This document shows, one piece after another, positions 1-10,773 of a stretch of 64,000 bases of DNA. Within the stretch, counting starts at the first letter, position 1, and every line of letters begins with the position of its first letter. The notes beneath the pieces are model-generated. The model worked only from the letters and a program-made list of their open reading frames with translations, was not told the origin of the DNA and ran no database searches. This stretch comes from Epiperipatus broadwayi (Eukaryota; Onychophora; Udeonychophora; Euonychophora; Peripatidae), in the NCBI GenBank assembly GCA_028023455.1, contig JAQFVV010000231.1, positions 1,133,001-1,197,000 on the forward strand. Reading direction: 5' to 3'. The translations under genes were made by a program, and so were the position numbers.

Positions 1-1358
1 CAAATTTAGAGTTTATGAGGAGAATTTTAATAGTTAATCCTTTCTAAATCTTCTCCTGAGATTGGGATATAGCTAACTTTAATATAATTTCTTTCAAATT
101 CAGTTTTGTTCCCATGATTGAGACAAATTTAAAATTTCCTGGAGATAATTTTTTTAAAAACTCACTAAACATCTGGTTTACTAAACTGATATAAGATTGA
201 TAGGCTTGTAATTTCTAATTCCTTTTCCCCTTCTTTATTTGATACTTTCACTGCTATTGAATTTTTACCATCATCTGATACAATGATTGTGAATAACTTT
301 GCCAACAATTTCTCTCTTCAATACTTCTTTAAAGATTATTTGCAGATTTAAATATGTGTCTCATCTATTCATTAAAACCAAATGGTATTTTGTAGGAATA
401 TTATTATTGTGTAGACCACTATATTCCTAATTCCATTTGCAAAATTTATTTGCACAAGGCAAGATATTTAAAGAGAAGGCATGTTACCACTTACTAAAAG
501 TGGACAATTTATCTTCTAATATACAGATGAAATTTTATGCCTAAATTATATTTATTTTATAATTGTCCTTACTCATTAATTCTAAACGTTAGTATATTAC
601 AATATTCCACATATTCATCACTTCTAAATGAATAATTTTAAACATTATTTACAAATTCTGTATTTTGAGTGCACAGACAAATTTGTCTCAATAAAAAAGT
701 ACTATTTTTTTCTTATTTACTGTCTATAAGACTGGAAAATTTGTTTAGCTTGAAAGAAGACTTAGATTTTTCTTTGATGTAATAATCCCAAACCCCACTT
801 AGTCAATGATCAGTAAATGGGTATCTAAATATTAGTAGCTGAAGGGTAAAGTTCCGGGTTATTATTGATTAGTTAGATATGGTTGATGTACTACAATGAA
901 AGCTAAATTTAGGGTGTAATATGATGCAGCCCTCATTATGGCTGGGGGGGGGTATTATTCTATGGGTACTGAAACTATGAACTACTTTTAAGATGTTTAG
1001 TATCAGTTGCCTTTTTTAAATATCTGATTCAAGTGTTTGACATTTCTAAAGCAAACCATTTTAATATGATTTCTACATTCTCACTTAAATGTGGTGAATT
1101 CTTTCAAAAAGCCAAATATATTACCTATTACCTATTTCTTTGGCAGTCATAATAATGTCTGCCTCTCAAGCTTCACATTAACATATAGTTCACACATTGC
1201 TACTTGATAATCAATTCCTGTGTTGAATCTACTAAATATTCATTCCTGTGACTCAAAATATAACCCAATTCTGCTTTATAATCATTTAGAATCTTGCATG
1301 TCTATTTCAATTTGCATTTTTTCATACAAAAATAATTTTTAGAGTATGATTTTCTTTA
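1..1358. other. Unassigned AT-rich sequence
   Basis: No coding region, tRNA-like box or paired repeat was recognised here. A short G run lies near 943-952. All frames are closed by frequent stops. Confidence 0.5.
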
Positions 1359-1583
1359 AATAATTAATCAATCAAAATAAGATTAAAATAAACAACTACT
1401 AATAACTATATTATAATATTTATTGAACTGGATTTCATCTCCATTGAGACCATCTCAAGATATTACACCTTAAACTTTTAATATCTTGAGAATGTCTCAA
1501 TGGAGATGAAAGCTGGTTTGATAAATATTATAATATAGTTAATAATAATTGTTTATTTCAATCTTATTTTGATTGATTATTTA
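1359..1583. repeat. Foldback (inverted-repeat) element
   Basis: Two arms of about 100 bases face each other. The left arm begins near TAATCAATCAAAATAAG and the right arm ends with its complement CTTATTTTGATTGATTA. The inner parts (CATCTCCATTGAGAC and GTCTCAATGGAGATG) also pair. The loop is about 20 bases around 1465-1485. There is no ORF. A MITE or foldback transposon is the simplest reading; no target duplication was identified. Confidence 0.7.
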
Positions 1584-1854
1584 TTTATGAATTTGTGACA
1601 ACATTATGGACAATAAATTGTATTGGATATTTCACAATTATAGTAATGATTTTTTTCCTCTGTCAATTTTTCAAAATTATATCCCCTTCTCTCTTTCCAT
1701 ATTTAAGTTTATTTACTGTATGTTCAAACATTTCCCGCTTTTTATATTAAAAAAATCCATGACAGTTTAAATTGTTACTTAGTTTCAAAAAAAAAGTGTA
1801 TATCTATATTAAAATATAATAGAAATAATATTTTATTTTACTCCAAAACCCTGC
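1584..1854. other. Unassigned AT-rich spacer
   Basis: I see nothing beyond simple A and T runs here. Confidence 0.4.
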
Positions 1855-1991
1855 AAAATCAATTGATAATAGTCAAGCATTGATGGTAGATAGGTCAGCA
1901 ACAGCTGCTTTACAAGCAGTTGTCTCGGGTTAGCGGATTCGCTTCCTGGCTGATGCTATGACACAAGAGAAAAAAAATCAATTGATAATAG
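1855..1991 (+). mobile_element. tRNA-derived SINE with 18-bp target duplication
   Basis: A body of about 100 bases (1873-1973) carries a degenerate A-box-like segment (GGTAGATAGGTCAGC) and a B-box-like segment (GGGTTAGCGGATTCGCTTCC), then CTATGACAC and an A-rich tail. It is flanked by identical 18-bp repeats at 1855-1872 and 1974-1991 (AAAATCAATTGATAATAG), the mark of LINE-assisted insertion. Sister copies lie at 24860-24985, 27905-28018 (minus strand) and 55809-55918. The perfect duplication suggests a fairly young insertion. Confidence 0.85.
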
Positions 1992-3440
1992 ATGGTACTG
2001 CCATTTAGCCCATATCTGCTATTCCATTCAGGCAAAGATTTATTTTAATTAAGTAAAAATACTATTAAAACTGAAAATTTATTTTATTGGGTATGGATTT
2101 CACACCACTAGTATTCTTTGATTATTCAAACTTACAATAGGTGACTCTGAAGTAGAATGGAGGAAAGTCCTTCCAACGGAATGTGTAAAATTTATTGGCC
2201 ATGGATAACTGTTGTTTTGTTTTTGTTTGTTTGTTTTTTTAACTAAAAATATGCTAATTAAAAAGATGTGGAATGTTAGAGGCTTAACCTTGGGTTATAT
2301 GCAGCTAGAGTTATTCTTTCTTTTTTTTAAATTTGCTTTTTTTTTATTTTACTTTTTAAAAAAATCAATTTTATATCCACATATCTTCCTAACTATGTAA
2401 GCATGAAACTGTATCTTTTAATATGAGTTTTTTCTAATTCAATCGATTCTACTACAATTAAAAAAGAACTTATTGTTATCGAAGATCAATAGATAATAGT
2501 ATATACTTTTTGTGCCAATCTCAATTTACATATATCAATCATAAATACATAATAAATATCACCCTTACTCTCTAAATAAAATATATATACAATATATAAA
2601 ACGTAACTATTGTCTCAATCAAAAACTGAGATTTCTTGAAAGAAAGAAATCAAGGGTTTCCTTGGTCTTAAATCCAGAGTTCAAAAACCTAGAAATTCAT
2701 TAGGTTGACTTGTGTGGGGATAAAGGATAGAGGCGCATTTGCGGTCGTGACAATGCGAACATTCACTTGTCAATAACATATAAAGCAAATATTATGAACG
2801 TTTCACCCTCTCAGTTTTTTAAGGCCTCAGTAAAGAATTAACATGCCGCCTTTCACGTTCTTGCTGCTTCTTTTTTTCTCTCTCTTTCTACATATATATA
2901 TGTATGAATAGACACATATATAAAATTAACAAAATATACAAAAAAAGTTTTTCGTATAAAAAAAACTTCCGAAGTATATACGAATACAAGACTAAATGAT
3001 AAAACAAAACAAATTAAAAATTTATTCAAAAAATTCCAGGAAAAAGATTTGAAACAATCTAAGTAAATATTTAAATGATGAAATAAATAAAACATTAAAT
3101 AAGTTTATGATTAATTAATTTATGTTAAAAATGTGTATTCAAAAGAAAATTTAGTATTTGTATATAAAAATGTCATAAACAAAATAGCAATAATGACAGG
3201 TTTATCGTTGTCAGTAGACTCCTAAAATAACAAATTACTGCGTATTTTAAATTATAACAGGTAATCAAGACAGAGACCATTTAAAAATGAAAAATATAAA
3301 CTGCAAAAATGCATCTTATTAGGGAAGGATGTTTTATATTTTTAAACGTCAGAATCAGTGAGCTCTTATGCAAAATTAAGAGGGGGGGGTTAATATTTAT
3401 AACATATATCTTAATACTTTTTGAATATTAAACTATAGTA
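1992..3440. other. Unassigned AT-rich sequence
   Basis: The only longer open frames (2212-2400 plus, 2853-3095 minus) are phenylalanine/leucine-rich or low complexity with no motif, so I do not call them genes. A TC-rich run and short TA tracts lie around 2875-2910. Confidence 0.5.
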
Positions 3441-3640
3441 ATTTGCTATATATATATACTGAAAAGTGATGAAGGTACATGTAAAAGATTATGATATGGG
3501 ACAACTGACGAATGCTGATGCAGCACGAAATGCATATCTGGGGATCGCTTTTTTTTCACGTCTTTAATCATGTGTTTCAGAAATGTGTCATGGAATAGAA
3601 TTTTGAAATATATTTAAAAAATGTACGTCAAGTTTAAGTA
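3441..3640 (+). ncRNA. Hammerhead-type ribozyme motif, family A, copy 1
   Basis: The core CUGACGA is at 3505-3511; position 7 of the hammerhead core tolerates any base. A helix II hairpin of five pairs (UGCUG/CAGCA) follows, then GAAA at 3527-3530. A two-pair helix III with loop GCAU leads to a predicted cleavage site after C3538. Helix I is weak here, with mismatches next to the core, so activity is doubtful. The surrounding 200 bases match the flanks of the copies at 4250-4470, 22080-22250 and 40493-41191, showing a dispersed element. Confidence 0.6.
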
Positions 3641-3895
3641 GACTGAAGTGGAGTTGAGCTGGACATATTGCTAGAAGAGATGATAATAGATGGACAATTT
3701 AAATCTTAAACTGGATTCCAAGAGATTGTAAAAGACCCAGAGAGAGACCACATGTGAGATGGATGGGTGAACTAAGAAAGTGTGCAGGGGTGATGTGGAG
3801 AAGCGAAGCTAAATATCGGAGAAGATGGATTGAACTTGGAAAGACGTTCATCCTGCAGTAGATTAATAATGTTTGATAATGATGATGAAAAAAAT
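3641..3895 (+). mobile_element. RTE-type LINE, 5'-truncated 3' end
   Basis: Translation of about 3649-3861 gives the C-terminal tail typical of RTE reverse transcriptase polyproteins: AGHIARRDDNRW, then WIPRDCKRP, then VRWMGELRKCAGVMW, ending in FILQ and a stop. In-frame stops lie near the start. The 3' tail degenerates into TGATGATGA-type repeats, as in related copies at 25399-25590 and 18540. It is a dead, strongly truncated insertion. Confidence 0.75.
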
Positions 3896-4249
3896 ATGTA
3901 TGAAGTTAAATTGTAATGTGTGCTACATGGCTTACTTGAAAACATTTCTGTTTCAAATATATATATATATATAGTGAGTGTGGTTGGTTTTATTTCTGGG
4001 CTGATAAAAATGGTTGCTATAGGAATGAGTTAAAAAACTTGCAAATATATGTTATAGTGCAATGGGCTAGAAATAATGTATAGTTTAATAAATGATTAGA
4101 AAAAGTTTTATTACTATATTTCCATAAAGTAATTTGTATCAAAATCGTGCATGTGCAGAATTTGAATCTAATCAATTAAACTATAGGACTTTTCTATAAT
4201 ATATATATATATTGTAACCTTCCCCCGCTCCATAAAGGGCACAATATAT

Positions 4250-4470
4250 ATATATATATATACTCTTAGCAAATGATAAAGATGCGTGTAAGAGCTTGTA
4301 TCTGGATCAACAGATGAATTCCGATTCAGTAGGAAATGTGCATCTTGGGAATCATTTATCTTTCTCACAAGACTTTGATTATGTGTTGAGTAATATGTGA
4401 TGGAATAGATGTTTGAAATATATTTTAAAATATACATATGATGCTAAGTTTAAGTATATCTAAGCCATTC
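4250..4470 (+). ncRNA. Hammerhead-type motif, family A, copy 2 (decayed)
   Basis: GAAA is kept at 4333-4336 and AUGUGCAUC follows with the predicted site after C4344. The 5' core reads CAGATGA at 4311-4317 instead of CUGAUGA and helix II has lost most pairing. A strand at 4279-4289 can pair with 4336-4346 over 11 positions, three of them G-U. Probably inactive. Flanks match family A. Confidence 0.5.
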
Positions 4471-5148
4471 TTGAAAAAGTGCAGTGGATGTTGCATTCAT
4501 AGTGTGAGAGGTTGGTCTGAATTCTGGGCTGATAGATGGTTATGATAGGAATGAGCTAAAAGTGAAAGAAGCATCCATAAAGACAAAAAAAAAAAAAAAA
4601 ACTTGAAAATATAGATAAACCAAAAGTCCATAATTCTCAGGAATTTGTATACAATGTATTGATTTGTTTCATGGCTGATATGATATTGATCATAATTGAT
4701 TAGAATTTATGATTTATCTTGTAATAAAATTGAGAGACCAATTTGTTCAGTAATTGGCACAAGTGGTAGATTTCCATCAATGAGGATTAAATGTTATCAC
4801 ATGATGACGGAAAACTAGTGACATAAAGTAAAATTATAATTTTTAAAATTTTTCTATTTTATTGAGAAATAAATGGGTTTTATTAATTCCCCAAAAAAAG
4901 ATTAATAATTTTTATAGGATTGTTCAGTAGCTTCAAAAAAAGATCAGACAAAAACAATTAATGATCAAAGTCACATAAATTATTGAAAGTGGTTTTTTTT
5001 CTGAAAGTTAATATTATCCAGAAATTCAATGCTAAAAATGCACTGACCTATAAAAATAACCCAATTTATTGGAAGATGATTTCTATAATATTAATACCTT
5101 CTATATGTTTATTACTTTTTTACAATGCTATTTTGCAACCCACTATGA
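4471..5148. other. Unassigned AT-rich sequence
   Basis: A short frame at 4983-5207 has no recognisable motif and its 3' part overlaps the hammerhead-like motif on the other strand. Nothing else was identified. Confidence 0.4.
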
Positions 5149-5182
5149 CAGTTTCGATTGCCCCAGCAATCTTCTTCAGAAG
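5149..5182 (-). ncRNA. Hammerhead-like core, family C, copy at 5.15 kb
   Basis: On the minus strand the order is CUGAAGA (5173-5179), an extra A, a six-pair hairpin GAUUGC/GCAAUC with loop UGGG, then GAAA (5152-5155). The hairpin differs in sequence from the copy at 30308-30334 (GACUG/CAGUC) while still pairing. I could not find a convincing helix I, so I call the core hammerhead-like only. Confidence 0.45.
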
Positions 5183-5840
5183 TTCTACTTATATTTCCAA
5201 ATCTTAACTATATAGGCAATTCACATTAAGGCAAACTGGTTTCTTTGTAGCATGCAGGACATCTTACCATTATGGCATAGCAGTGTTATCTATCTTATTA
5301 TAAATTCACCTTGACAAGTTTTTATGTTGACACTGTTGGCCAGATTATAACATCTTATAGCCATGTTTTCTATATTTCACTTACTAATTAGTACAAAAGT
5401 TTTGACTTGGAGAAAATGTTGTTTGACATTTATTTAAGACTACACTTGTATGGCCATCTGCAGTATATATTTCACTAATTTATTTTTAAATGGCAAAATC
5501 TCATATTAAAGAGTATTCATTTTTTAATTTTAAAAAATTATAAAGAAGACAATGTTTTCAAATAGACAGTAATGTCAAAGTATTTTAGTTTTGCCTCTAC
5601 ATGTTTGATAAATTTAATTCTTTGTAATTAGTTTCCACACTATTTGTGACATTACTTCCCAAAAAAATTTTGGAATGACAAAAAACTTGAATTTTTGCAT
5701 AATTTATTAGATTTGTAATTATTCTTATACAATAATTGTAGAATAACTGTTAAAAAATAAAAGAATACATGATTACATTTTTATAATATATATATATATA
5801 TATATATATTATTTTTGAAAATAGAAAATACATTCTAGTG

Positions 5841-6358
5841 CAGTGGTCTTCAACTTTTTCACACCTGCGGACCGAGAAAAATAAAGATAAGGTTTCACAG
5901 CCTGGCAAAAATATGAATAAGATTTCGCGGACTGGCAGAAGTCTATAGATAAATTTTCTTAAAGATGTAAACTGCTTAGCTTTAGATGAGCATAATTGTT
6001 ATAACTGATCAAAACAACGTTAAATATAGAAGATGAAATTATATATATATATATGGAGTTTGTATAATAAAAAACTTTTTTTTTTTAATTTTGAATTTTT
6101 TTAGAAAAGTAATAAAAAATTTAATTCTACCCCCCCCCCCCCCATAAACATCTGTGATAACTAAAAAAACAAATTAATGTATGATTGATTAGATTTTGTT
6201 TTCGTTCTGTTTCTTTTTTTTAAATTGGGTAAAAATGTGATGAAAAAATAAATAAAAATTGTTTATATTAATTAAAAGTTTAAACTCTTGTTATTTTGTT
6301 ATTACAAATTTTCCTGCGATCTGGCATCGGTCTGCTGACCAAGGGTTGAAGATCACTG
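5841..6358. mobile_element. Non-autonomous hAT element, 518 bp
   Basis: The ends are CAGTGGTCTTCAACTTTTT and the near-complement GGTTGAAGATCACTG. Identical 8-bp target duplications TTCTAGTG flank it at 5833-5840 and 6359-6366. Eight-base duplications with CAGNG ends are diagnostic of the hAT superfamily. There is no transposase frame. The interior holds short AT repeats and a run of 14-15 C near 6130. Confidence 0.9.
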
Positions 6359-6366
6359 TTCTAGTG

Positions 6367-7183
6367 TAATATAAATAAATAAAATCATTGTGGGTAACAA
6401 TGACAACACATCGTGATTACCAAGACTGTGATAGGATCTTTTGAGGTGTTCTAAAAATTATAAAGCAATTTTTTAAATATTTTAAAGAAAAATTTAATAG
6501 ATTTATCAGAAATTGATTTACATTTATTCATTCCCTTTTTAAAATTAAATTTATCAAAGAAGAGTTCACTGAATTTGTAGAGTTACTTGCTTGTCTTCTT
6601 ACCAAATGTCTATTGTTTTCATTATATATAGTGTTTTTTTTTATAATTTTTTTAAATATTTACAAAGTTCAAATACATTTTTTTTTTTAATTTTTATCAT
6701 TTATAAACATATATTTCTAACACATCAACTCCAATTTATTGAATTTTTATATAAAATAATAGTTTAATATTATAAACAATGTTGAATGATTTCAAAAAAT
6801 ACCACCAGATGAAAGGTTATAATTTTAGTCAACAGATGGCAGCAAAAATCAGGTAAAAAAATCTGAAATATTCAATTATAAATGGCATTTTCCAGTAAAA
6901 TTATCCTAAACCAGATTCAATTCATCTGAATTTTTTTGTTATAATTTGATAAAATGTAAGTATTTTTTATTTCAAAGTATATAGTGTTTATTCTTTATTT
7001 TTCTCTATAAACAAAATAAATAAAAATTATGCCTACCTATATTTGTTTTCGTTTTTCTATATATTAAAAATGTTAGAATATGCTTTACAATTTTTTTTAA
7101 TATTTAAATAGAAGTATAATATATATATACTTAAGCTAGATGAAATTAATGGGGATTTACTTTCAAGCTTCCTTCTGTCATCC
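6367..7183. other. Unassigned AT-rich sequence
   Basis: Long T runs (around 6640 and 6680) and A/T-rich text occur, with no ORF or paired repeat that I could support. Confidence 0.4.
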
Positions 7184-7305
7184 ATTCTACATTATGTAAA
7201 ATTAAGAGTGTGCTAATAACTCTAAACAAGCTTTTTTTTTTTATTTATGATAAATGCTACTACAAGAGAAGGCATTCAAATCATTTTTATCTTGGATTGT
7301 CCCCA

Positions 7306-7346
7306 TCCCCAGACCGGTTTCGACCTATGGGTCTCTTCAGTGAGGA
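7306..7346 (-). ncRNA. Hammerhead ribozyme, family B, left arm
   Basis: This is the exact mirror of the right-arm motif (7360-7400): helix I UCCUCA/UGGGGA, core CUGAAGA, helix II GACC-CAUA-GGUC, GAAA, and a minimal helix III. All conserved catalytic bases are present. Confidence 0.8.
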
Positions 7347-7359
7347 GTTGGGACATTAG

Positions 7360-7400
7360 TCCTCACTGAAGAGACCCATAGGTCGAAACCGGTCTGGGGA
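7360..7400 (+). ncRNA. Hammerhead ribozyme, family B, right arm
   Basis: Helix I pairs UCCUCA (7360-7365) with UGGGGA (7395-7400), six pairs with one G-U. The core CUGAAGA is at 7366-7372 and fits the CUGANGA consensus. Helix II is GACC-CAUA-GGUC (7373-7384), with the expected G-C closing pair. GAAA is at 7385-7388. Helix III is very short (the ACCGGU stretch), leaving U7393-C7394 as the cleavage dinucleotide. G8 and G12, the general acid and base in known hammerheads, are present. This is a type I layout with minimal helix III, like those described in Penelope-like elements and retrozymes. Such motifs often work better as dimers. Confidence 0.85.
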
Positions 7401-7610
7401 TGGGGACAATCCAAGATAAAAATGATTTGAATGCCTTCTCTTGTAGTAGCATTTATCATAAATAAAAAAAAAAAGCTTGTTTAGAGTTATTAGCACACTC
7501 TTAATTTTACATATTTGTAAGTGCAAGCTATATATAAGTCATGTGACATCTGACTTGTTATTATTACTATTATTCTACATTATATAACTTATATGTATGA
7601 TCACATACCC

Positions 7611-7936
7611 CAGGGGTCCCCAACCCTATGCCCACGGGCACCATGGTGCCTGCAAACCATTTTACGTGTGCATGCTGCTATCCTAACATGATAAAAAATT
7701 ATTTATCTGATACAAATAAATTTAATTTTTAAAATTTCTTATAAATTATTATATTATATTGTAATCAAAATGTAGGGCATACTATATTTTTACAGCATAA
7801 ATAAATATTTTTTGTACATTATGTGCATTATTAACAATATCCAACTATAAATTTACATTGAAAAAATAAATGGTGCCCGCCACCTGGCCAGTATTATAGA
7901 ATGTGCTCTTAGGTGCAAAAAGGTTGGGGATCCCTG
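7611..7936. mobile_element. Non-autonomous hAT element, 326 bp
   Basis: Terminal inverted repeats CAGGGGTCCCCAACC and GGTTGGGGATCCCTG bound the element. The flanks ACATACCC (7603-7610) and ACATACCT (7937-7944) form an 8-bp duplication with one mismatch. There is no ORF. Confidence 0.88.
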
Positions 7937-7991
7937 ACATACCTTAATATACATCTATCCATTAAACATTACAGAATTGCTACCTCAATAT

Positions 7992-9332
7992 TGTAACAGT
8001 AGCTGGGTTCAAATACGAGTTTAGTTGTGAGTGGTTGCGAATTAAATAGGTCGATGCAGTAAAATTTACAAATAGTCATTCGAACCCTGTTACACAAGAG
8101 TATGAATGAGTACGCTAATCAATTACAGATATGAATATATATATATATGTTTGCTGTACATGTTAATATAATGGGTGAGAATTACTAATATATTTATATG
8201 TGAGAAAGTAGAAAAGTGATTATATGTAGAGTTGCATTATTTTTTTTTTTATTATTTTTTTGTGTTTTAAATAGATATTTCGTTTATTAATATCGTAAGA
8301 TAGATTTAAATGCCAGTGATAACATGTGTTTCTTAAGCAAAACCCATTAATCATATAAGGCTGAAAAATAATCAATGGAATGGAAAGTTGTGCCGTGGGC
8401 GGTTTTAGTTAATGACTGTCCACCGGAATTCTTAGAACTGGTCAAGAGTATTTTTAGAACAATAAAAGTTAAAAGCATTCCTGAGATCGGGTCATCGGCG
8501 TAGGAATAGAAAAGTAAGGTTACAGAGCACTAAAAGAATAGAACTATATTTGTTCTCAGTGATTTTAAAAATTAGAAAGGAGGAAAAGTGATATAGGGAA
8601 GAGAGAAAGACGTATAAACTGATCAACCTAATTATTAATTAAGAATTTTATTCATAATGTACTCCGTCTACATGCGGGGGTAAAAATAATCATGTGGTTC
8701 GTCAGACCGCTTAATGGACAGCTATTGTGGAACCTGCCTGAACTTTATTTATGGATTTGCCATTTAGTCAACCAAGCATAATGGCCACGGAACTCTAATA
8801 ACTCACAATCAAGCCAAACTCATCTACTTAAATTCTAATAGGGATTGTTTTGGCCAGAATATTTCAGAGCTTATCACCATCATTCGGACCAGCGATTTTT
8901 GTTAAATTCAACATCTTCTCTATGCTGTAAGCTTACAGATTATTAGCCTCAGTCACGTGAACATTCGCTCTTCAGAGGTAACTTTGATCTTTTCTTAATC
9001 TGCCTTAAATGAACATTTAATAATGGCTAAAAAAACATGTGTTATCTCAATTTAAATAAAGTAAATGAATAATTTATTAAATTGTTTTAAAAAAATACAA
9101 CTCTGATGTGTAATCACACTCTTTCGTTAATATATGTATTAATTATATATATATATATATAGCGGAATGAATGAATTGTATGTTTAAGATATTAATATAT
9201 GTGTGTGCATGCTAATAAATCTTAGAATTAATTACAACTTATATATATTATTTACATTCTGGGTTTCAGTTAACTGATGGGCTATTGTAATATGATTGGA
9301 TTTAGATAGAAATTATATTTAGAGATATAAGT
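7992..9332 (+). repeat. 5' long direct repeat of an LTR-type element
   Basis: This 1.34-kb segment recurs at 10774-12042 plus 14122-14213 with only scattered differences. It starts TGTAACAG. Its first ~104 bases form a hairpin (GGGTTC..ATAC region against ATTCGAACCC, with TGTAA against TTACA). The shared sequence ends at AGATATAAGT near 9332, without the usual CA, and I found no clean target duplication. The true end is therefore uncertain. A TGGCGCTTGAGAGGGGC segment at 9484-9501 resembles a lysine-tRNA-type primer site, which would put the end further right and make the 3' copy truncated. Confidence 0.7.
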
Positions 9333-10113
9333 AATCTCTTAATGAGATCATCCATAGTTTTGTTCTCCCAATAAACATTGTTTTCCCAGACCCTTGAGAT
9401 TGAGCTAGTTCAGATAAAATAACCAAAGAGTATCCATTGGAACTTTTGTTTGCACTTTCGAGTCGTATAATTCTTATTAATGGATGTTTGGCGCTTGAGA
9501 GGGGCTTCGGCCTTTGCTCATAAATATACGTGCTCGAAGCTTAGGGTAATAACTTATACACATTAAATTCTTTGAACAAGATTGTGGGTAGAATGTTAAA
9601 ATGGCTACCCAGTGTGCGGCATGATATGCAAATATCGCATAGTGCTTAAAATGGCGACCAACGAATGGGGCTGCGAATAGTGGAGAACGGGCAACAAAAT
9701 AGCATCCTAATATAATTTAAAAAAGGGTTTCCCAATGAAAGTTGGAGAATATTTTTTTTAAAATATATATATATAAAGGAGAAAACAGAAAGAGTTTGGA
9801 TATATATTTGGAAATGTGGTTAAATGTTGATATATTTTGTGATGTGTAGATAGACTGGTAGAAAACTTCTCAAATAATCAGAAGGGAAAATAACATTGAT
9901 GGTCAGTGATGTCTGTTTTGTGAGGCATATATAGAGTTACATAGTTCATAAATGGGGATTTAAGAATTTACCAATATTTGGGATATTATAAAACAAAATC
10001 CATAAGGGTAGAAATGAAGGGAGGAAGGCCTATCAGGTGGGTCATGCAGAGTGCCATTGAAGCCGGGGTGACGAACCTTGCACGTTTTAACCTTAATAGT
10101 GATACATAAAAAA

Positions 10114-10392
10114 ATGAAGTCAGAAAATAAGCAGAAAGTGGAACAGCAGAAGGCAAGGGAGAAGAAACTAAGTGTGATGGAGAAAATTTTAGAAAAATTA
10201 GAAAGCATAGAATTCCGAATTCAGAAAATCGATGAGAGGTTCGAAATGAGATTCCAGAATTTAGAACAGAGACTAGGGATGGAAAGTGAAAGTAGTCAAG
10301 GGAAAAAGGAATATGAGGTAAATGAAGGTGAAAATATGGAAAAGGCTGAGAAGTCAAACAATAGAGAAGTAGAAGGGAGTTTAGATGAATGA
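10114..10392 (+). CDS. Coiled-coil protein of LTR-type element, first ORF (93 aa)
   Basis: I take the ATG at 10114 as the start, because the open frame upstream has no ATG and is closed just before 10078. The product is highly charged. Residues about 20-55 contain regularly spaced hydrophobic residues (MEKILEKLESIEFRIQKI, then FQNLEQRL), which predicts a coiled coil. The C-terminal third is Glu/Lys/Asn-rich. Gag proteins of some retrotransposons begin with such coiled coils, so a gag-like multimerisation role is plausible but not shown. The stop overlaps the next start in ATGAATGA (10385-10392), in another frame. This suggests either coupled translation or one gag ORF split by a frameshift. 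I do not recognise the family. Confidence 0.5.
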   Translation: MKSENKQKVEQQKAREKKLSVMEKILEKLESIEFRIQKIDERFEMRFQNLEQRLGMESESSQGKKEYEVNEGENMEKAEKSNNREVEGSLDE

Positions 10393-10705
10393 GGGGAGTG
10401 TGAAATGGAAGCAGAAGGCACGTGAGGCAGAACTACTTGATGCGCTGGACATGAGCGCATATGACCATAGCGTGCTGTTGGAACAAGGAAAGAAAGTCCA
10501 AGATCAGCAAAGGGCTAAGATGGAAGGACAATCTGATGGTGATGCAACTTATAGAAAAAGAGGCGATGATAGTTACGGGCAGAGATGGCAGTACAAGCCA
10601 GAATCTCGGCATCCACCAGACAAACCAAATGATGGTCAAGTAAAGGGGTCATACAATGCTCGGTCACTCAAGCCCTATACAAACCCAGAGAGAGATAAAG
10701 GATAG
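10385..10705 (+). CDS. Hydrophilic protein of LTR-type element, second ORF (106 aa)
   Basis: The frame starts eight bases before the first ORF ends. It is uninterrupted until 68 bases before the 3' direct repeat. The product is very hydrophilic, with Lys/Arg/Gln/Asp throughout and a basic, proline-containing C-terminal half (around YGQRWQYKPESRHPP). There is no CCHC knuckle, protease DTG or other enzymatic motif. By position it could be the basic, nucleic-acid-binding part of a gag-like protein. Because both frames are open and adjacent, a frameshifted single ORF of about 195 codons is an equal alternative. Confidence 0.45.
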   Translation: MNEGSVKWKQKAREAELLDALDMSAYDHSVLLEQGKKVQDQQRAKMEGQSDGDATYRKRGDDSYGQRWQYKPESRHPPDKPNDGQVKGSYNARSLKPYTNPERDKG

Positions 10706-10773
10706 AAAATAGGCATTTAAGAAGCGATTCAAATACACAGAGAGTATTTGAAGGCTATTGCACCAGAAGGGTA

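Larger units (their letters stand above)
7184..7583. mobile_element. Palindromic hammerhead insertion with 12-bp target duplication
   Basis: The insertion spans 7196-7571. It is flanked by ATTCTACATTAT at 7184-7195 and 7572-7583. Its core is an inverted repeat that appears perfect by eye: arms 7194-7346 and 7360-7512 (153 bases each) around a 13-base spacer. Each arm carries one intact hammerhead motif, on opposite strands. A 59-base non-palindromic tail (7513-7571) gives the insertion polarity. The long duplication and inverted ends fit Penelope-like or retrozyme-like elements inserted by target-primed reverse transcription. That assignment is inference, since no reverse transcriptase is encoded here. 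Confidence 0.85.
9333..10773 (+). mobile_element. Internal region of a non-autonomous LTR-type element
   Basis: About 1.44 kb lies between the two direct repeats. The first 780 bases have no ORF but are richer in G and C than the surroundings. The last part holds two overlapping small ORFs. No protease, reverse transcriptase, RNase H or integrase is present, so any movement would need enzymes from another element. The size and layout resemble large terminal-repeat derivatives (LARD-like). Confidence 0.65.

Noticed and set aside
1945-1965. CTGATGC in SINE copies as a ribozyme core
   Set aside because: It lacks the conserved A9 and a downstream GAAA; it belongs to the SINE's tRNA-related body.
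10433-10639. Minus-strand and alternative-frame ORFs over 9960-10640
   Set aside because: They are shadows of the two plus-strand coiled-coil and hydrophilic ORFs.
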